This document shows, piece after piece, positions 14,185 through 16,042 of a stretch of 16,042 nt of DNA (position 1 is the stretch's first letter; the number at the start of each line of letters is the position of its first letter). The DNA comes from Saprospiraceae bacterium. GTDB taxonomy: Bacteria; Bacteroidota; Bacteroidia; Chitinophagales; Saprospiraceae. Location: assembly GCA_014379065.1 (NCBI GenBank), contig JACMMM010000337.1:1-16042 (forward strand), given 5' to 3'. The notes beneath the pieces are model-generated. The model made no database searches. It worked only from the letters and a program-made list of their open reading frames with translations, and was not told where the DNA came from. The position numbers and the translations under genes were made by a program.

Positions 14185-15423
14185 TCACCCCTCCTCCTTA
14201 AACGGATGCCTCGGCTGCCACGCTTCCACGGGCTTGAGGTAGTCCAAAATGGTGGGGACAAATTTGTTGGCCACCGAATGCTGGTGCCGTAGGTAACAAT
14301 TAAGTTCCTGCGCCACCGCCCCTACGGAACTCTTGATCTCAAGGGCGGTACGGGCGAAAACGATGCGCTCGCAGCCTCCTTCGATTCCCATTTTCACCAT
14401 ATCGTAAAGGATATTGAGGTAAAGTTGGTAATCGTGGTTGAGTGCTTTTTCGTAACCTAAGAAGTGCGCTTCAAGTTCGTTGTGGTTTCGAATGGTGGTA
14501 TAGAAAGCAACCAATTTGCCCTCAAGGTAATAGGCAAACATTTGGAAGTGTTCGGGCAGGTCGTGTTCGAGTGCGGCGAGGTATTGTTCGTTCAAATCCA
14601 CCATGTTAAACCCCGCGTTGTTGGCGATGTCGCGATAAAGCCGATAAATGGTGGGGAGCTCTTGCTGAATTTCAGCAAACGTGAGTTGCCGCCGTTCGAT
14701 GCCATCTAGTTTTTTAAATGCGCGTTTGGCTCGGGTTCGGTATTTGGTGGACATAGCGGCGAGGTACTCGTCCATCTTGGAAAAACTCAGGTCGAGTACC
14801 ATATTGGGCTGAATATCAAACTCTGTAAAGCCTTTTCCAACTAAAAATTTGCCTTGTGTTTGGTTTTTTGTTTCGATGTCCTTGACCAGGATGACGGGCA
14901 TTTTTACCCCCTCACGCGCCATGTTTTCGACCACATTTCCTAAGGCTTTTTCCAAAACTTCCATCGCATCGGTCTGACTAATTTTTTGGTAGTCAAAGGA
15001 ATAACCATGTTCTCCAGTGAGGAGCAAGTTCCCGCAAATAAGAATGTCCGCAGCTGCCATGCCAGCCACCCAGCGTTTGAACCATTGTGCCAGTCCCCCA
15101 AAAAAACAGGCGTCTTTGCGCGGCACCTCCAGGTCTGCGATATTGTCGTCTCCTTTAAAATATTTGATCTGGCAAAGCGCTACACCAACGGGGCTATCAT
15201 GCTTGTAAAAAACAAGGTAACCGGAGCGCATGCCCACGGGCGGGTTGGCTTCCAGGATACGGAGATAGGGACGTTGAAGGAAAATATCCTGCGCCGGGGC
15301 GGCAATATCCCAGTCTTGCCCAACGGCATCAATACTGCGAAAAAAAGCGTAACGGTAAGATTCCGTCAGGTCGGTTGTAATGCTGGGATCCAAAGTGAGC
15401 GGCAGTGTTACAGTATTAGTCAT
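14185..15423 (-). CDS. GNAT-superfamily (FemAB-like) acyltransferase family protein
   Basis: The product is 412 aa. The C-terminal half (about 200-360) resembles the GNAT/FemAB-like fold: a strand and helix with KMDEYLAAMSTKYRTRAKRAFKKLDG (216-241), then FAYYLEGKLVAFYTTIRNHNELEAHFLGYEKALNHDYQLYLNILYDMVKMGIEGG, typical of the acceptor and acyl-donor side of these enzymes. The N-terminal half is likely a degenerate second GNAT lobe (YLVFYKHDSPVGVALCQIKYF). No signal peptide is visible, so it is probably cytosolic. Relatives include FemAB-type aminoacyl transferases and proteins loosely annotated for peptidoglycan or polysaccharide modification; the substrate cannot be told. It follows the pyrophosphatase gene by 62 bp on the same strand and may be co-transcribed. 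Confidence 0.65.
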   Translation of the reverse strand: MTNTVTLPLTLDPSITTDLTESYRYAFFRSIDAVGQDWDIAAPAQDIFLQRPYLRILEANPPVGMRSGYLVFYKHDSPVGVALCQIKYFKGDDNIADLEVPRKDACFFGGLAQWFKRWVAGMAAADILICGNLLLTGEHGYSFDYQKISQTDAMEVLEKALGNVVENMAREGVKMPVILVKDIETKNQTQGKFLVGKGFTEFDIQPNMVLDLSFSKMDEYLAAMSTKYRTRAKRAFKKLDGIERRQLTFAEIQQELPTIYRLYRDIANNAGFNMVDLNEQYLAALEHDLPEHFQMFAYYLEGKLVAFYTTIRNHNELEAHFLGYEKALNHDYQLYLNILYDMVKMGIEGGCERIVFARTALEIKSSVGAVAQELNCYLRHQHSVANKFVPTILDYLKPVEAWQPRHPFKEEG

Positions 15424-15485
15424 GAAAATCGGGTGGGCGAATGCGCGATGGGTAAAAGAACGCTACTTCGTTCAATTGGTTGCCC

Positions 15486-16025
15486 TCATTCGACCAATTG
15501 CCATTTTTTGACTTCCTGCATGGCTGCTTTTTCGTCTGCCCAACCCATGAGCAACATAGTACCGAGGCCGTCATAGTACAGAAAAAAGAGTTCGATGATG
15601 TGTCTGATGGCACTGTAATCGCGCTGAAATTCCACCCAATTGGTTGCGCGTATGATGCGCTTGGAAGGGTCAATCGGGATGGCCAGCACCTTATTGTCAA
15701 GCTCGCCCAAATCTTTGAGCAACAGCAAGCCAATAGGTTGCACCTCTACCACCGAACCCGTGGGGAGGTGCTCGGCCAACACCAGCACGTCGAGTGGATC
15801 GCCATCGCCACCGCGATCCTTGTCCATGCGGGTGGAGGGAATGAAGCCGTAGTTGAGCGGGTACGACATAAAATCCACCCTGCGCACTTGGCCTTGGCGC
15901 ATATCGGGCTGGAACTGAAGCAATTGCTTATTGTACTCGTATTTGGTATTGGTGCCAGCAGGGATTTCGATGACGCCTTGTAGATGGCCATTGGGCGAGA
16001 AGGAGGGGAGGGCGAGGTGGTTCAT
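15486..16025 (-). CDS. ppa: Inorganic pyrophosphatase (family I)
   Basis: The product is 179 aa. It hydrolyses pyrophosphate to two phosphates, driving biosynthetic reactions in the cytosol. The family I signature DGDPLDV (74-80) supplies D74, D76 and D79 for metal binding; E20 and K28 (VIEIPAG, KYEY), Y59 (NYGFIPST), D105 and D110 (KDLGELDNK) match other active-site positions. Near the C-terminus, FFLYYDGLG (147-155) replaces the usual FFxxYK: the Tyr (Y151) is kept but the following Lys appears to be Asp. The start is the ATG at 16025, preceded by an A-rich TGTAAAAAAAC leader. The promoter lies outside the window. Confidence 0.95.
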   Translation of the reverse strand: MNHLALPSFSPNGHLQGVIEIPAGTNTKYEYNKQLLQFQPDMRQGQVRRVDFMSYPLNYGFIPSTRMDKDRGGDGDPLDVLVLAEHLPTGSVVEVQPIGLLLLKDLGELDNKVLAIPIDPSKRIIRATNWVEFQRDYSAIRHIIELFFLYYDGLGTMLLMGWADEKAAMQEVKKWQLVE

Positions 16026-16042
16026 GTTTTTTTTACAGGGGA

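Noticed and set aside
15480..15983. 167-aa open frame on the plus strand
   Set aside because: It mirrors the pyrophosphatase gene, whose active-site signature fixes the coding strand.

Overview
The window comes from a Bacteroidota chromosome, most likely a Saprospirales-type or related gliding/T9SS-bearing bacterium. The grounds are two type IX secretion system (T9SS) proteins (a C25-family sortase/peptidase and a giant SprB-repeat adhesin with a gliding-motility-type C-terminal domain), a TAnnTTTG-type promoter, a Bacteroidota-style lipoprotein signal, and intergenic spaces filled with short palindromic or tandem repeats. No phage, plasmid, rRNA or tRNA genes are seen.

Layout. Positions 1-3663 (+) hold the 3' part of a large C25 cysteine peptidase resembling the PorU2 group of T9SS sortases. 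Positions 3679-4806 hold a modular repeat array whose middle unit carries a GxxExxY-family (PD-(D/E)XK nuclease fold) gene (3987-4514 +). Minus-strand housekeeping genes follow: an SRPBCC protein (4868-5341), a two-CBS-domain protein (5519-5944) with a strong terminator, proC (6102-6902), and a small lipoprotein (6960-7451). Divergent from these is hutI (7692-8927 +), then a 378-bp gap with a REP-like hairpin, then the 1568-aa SprB-like adhesin (9306-14012 +). A near-ideal bidirectional terminator (14051-14090) separates it from a convergent minus-strand pair: a GNAT/FemAB-like protein (14185-15423) and inorganic pyrophosphatase (15486-16025).

Most interesting region. The 3679-4806 array reads as three head-to-tail units of the form arm(+) - X - arm(-) - S2. 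Arm(+) and arm(-) are ~35-bp inverted repeats built from AGGATT/AATCCT hexamers, S2 is a fixed 36-bp sequence, and X is a 95-bp terminator-like sequence (S1) in units 1 and 3 but the nuclease gene in unit 2. Units 1 and 3 are both exactly 202 bp and lie 908 bp apart. This looks like a repeat-bounded cassette, or an autonomous element (nuclease gene inside inverted repeats) beside two short non-autonomous relatives. Mobility is an inference.

Functional links. The C25 protein and the adhesin belong to the same secretion pathway: a sortase-like enzyme and a type B cargo. The remaining genes (proC, hutI, ppa, CBS, SRPBCC, GNAT) are ordinary metabolic or accessory genes without an evident shared pathway.
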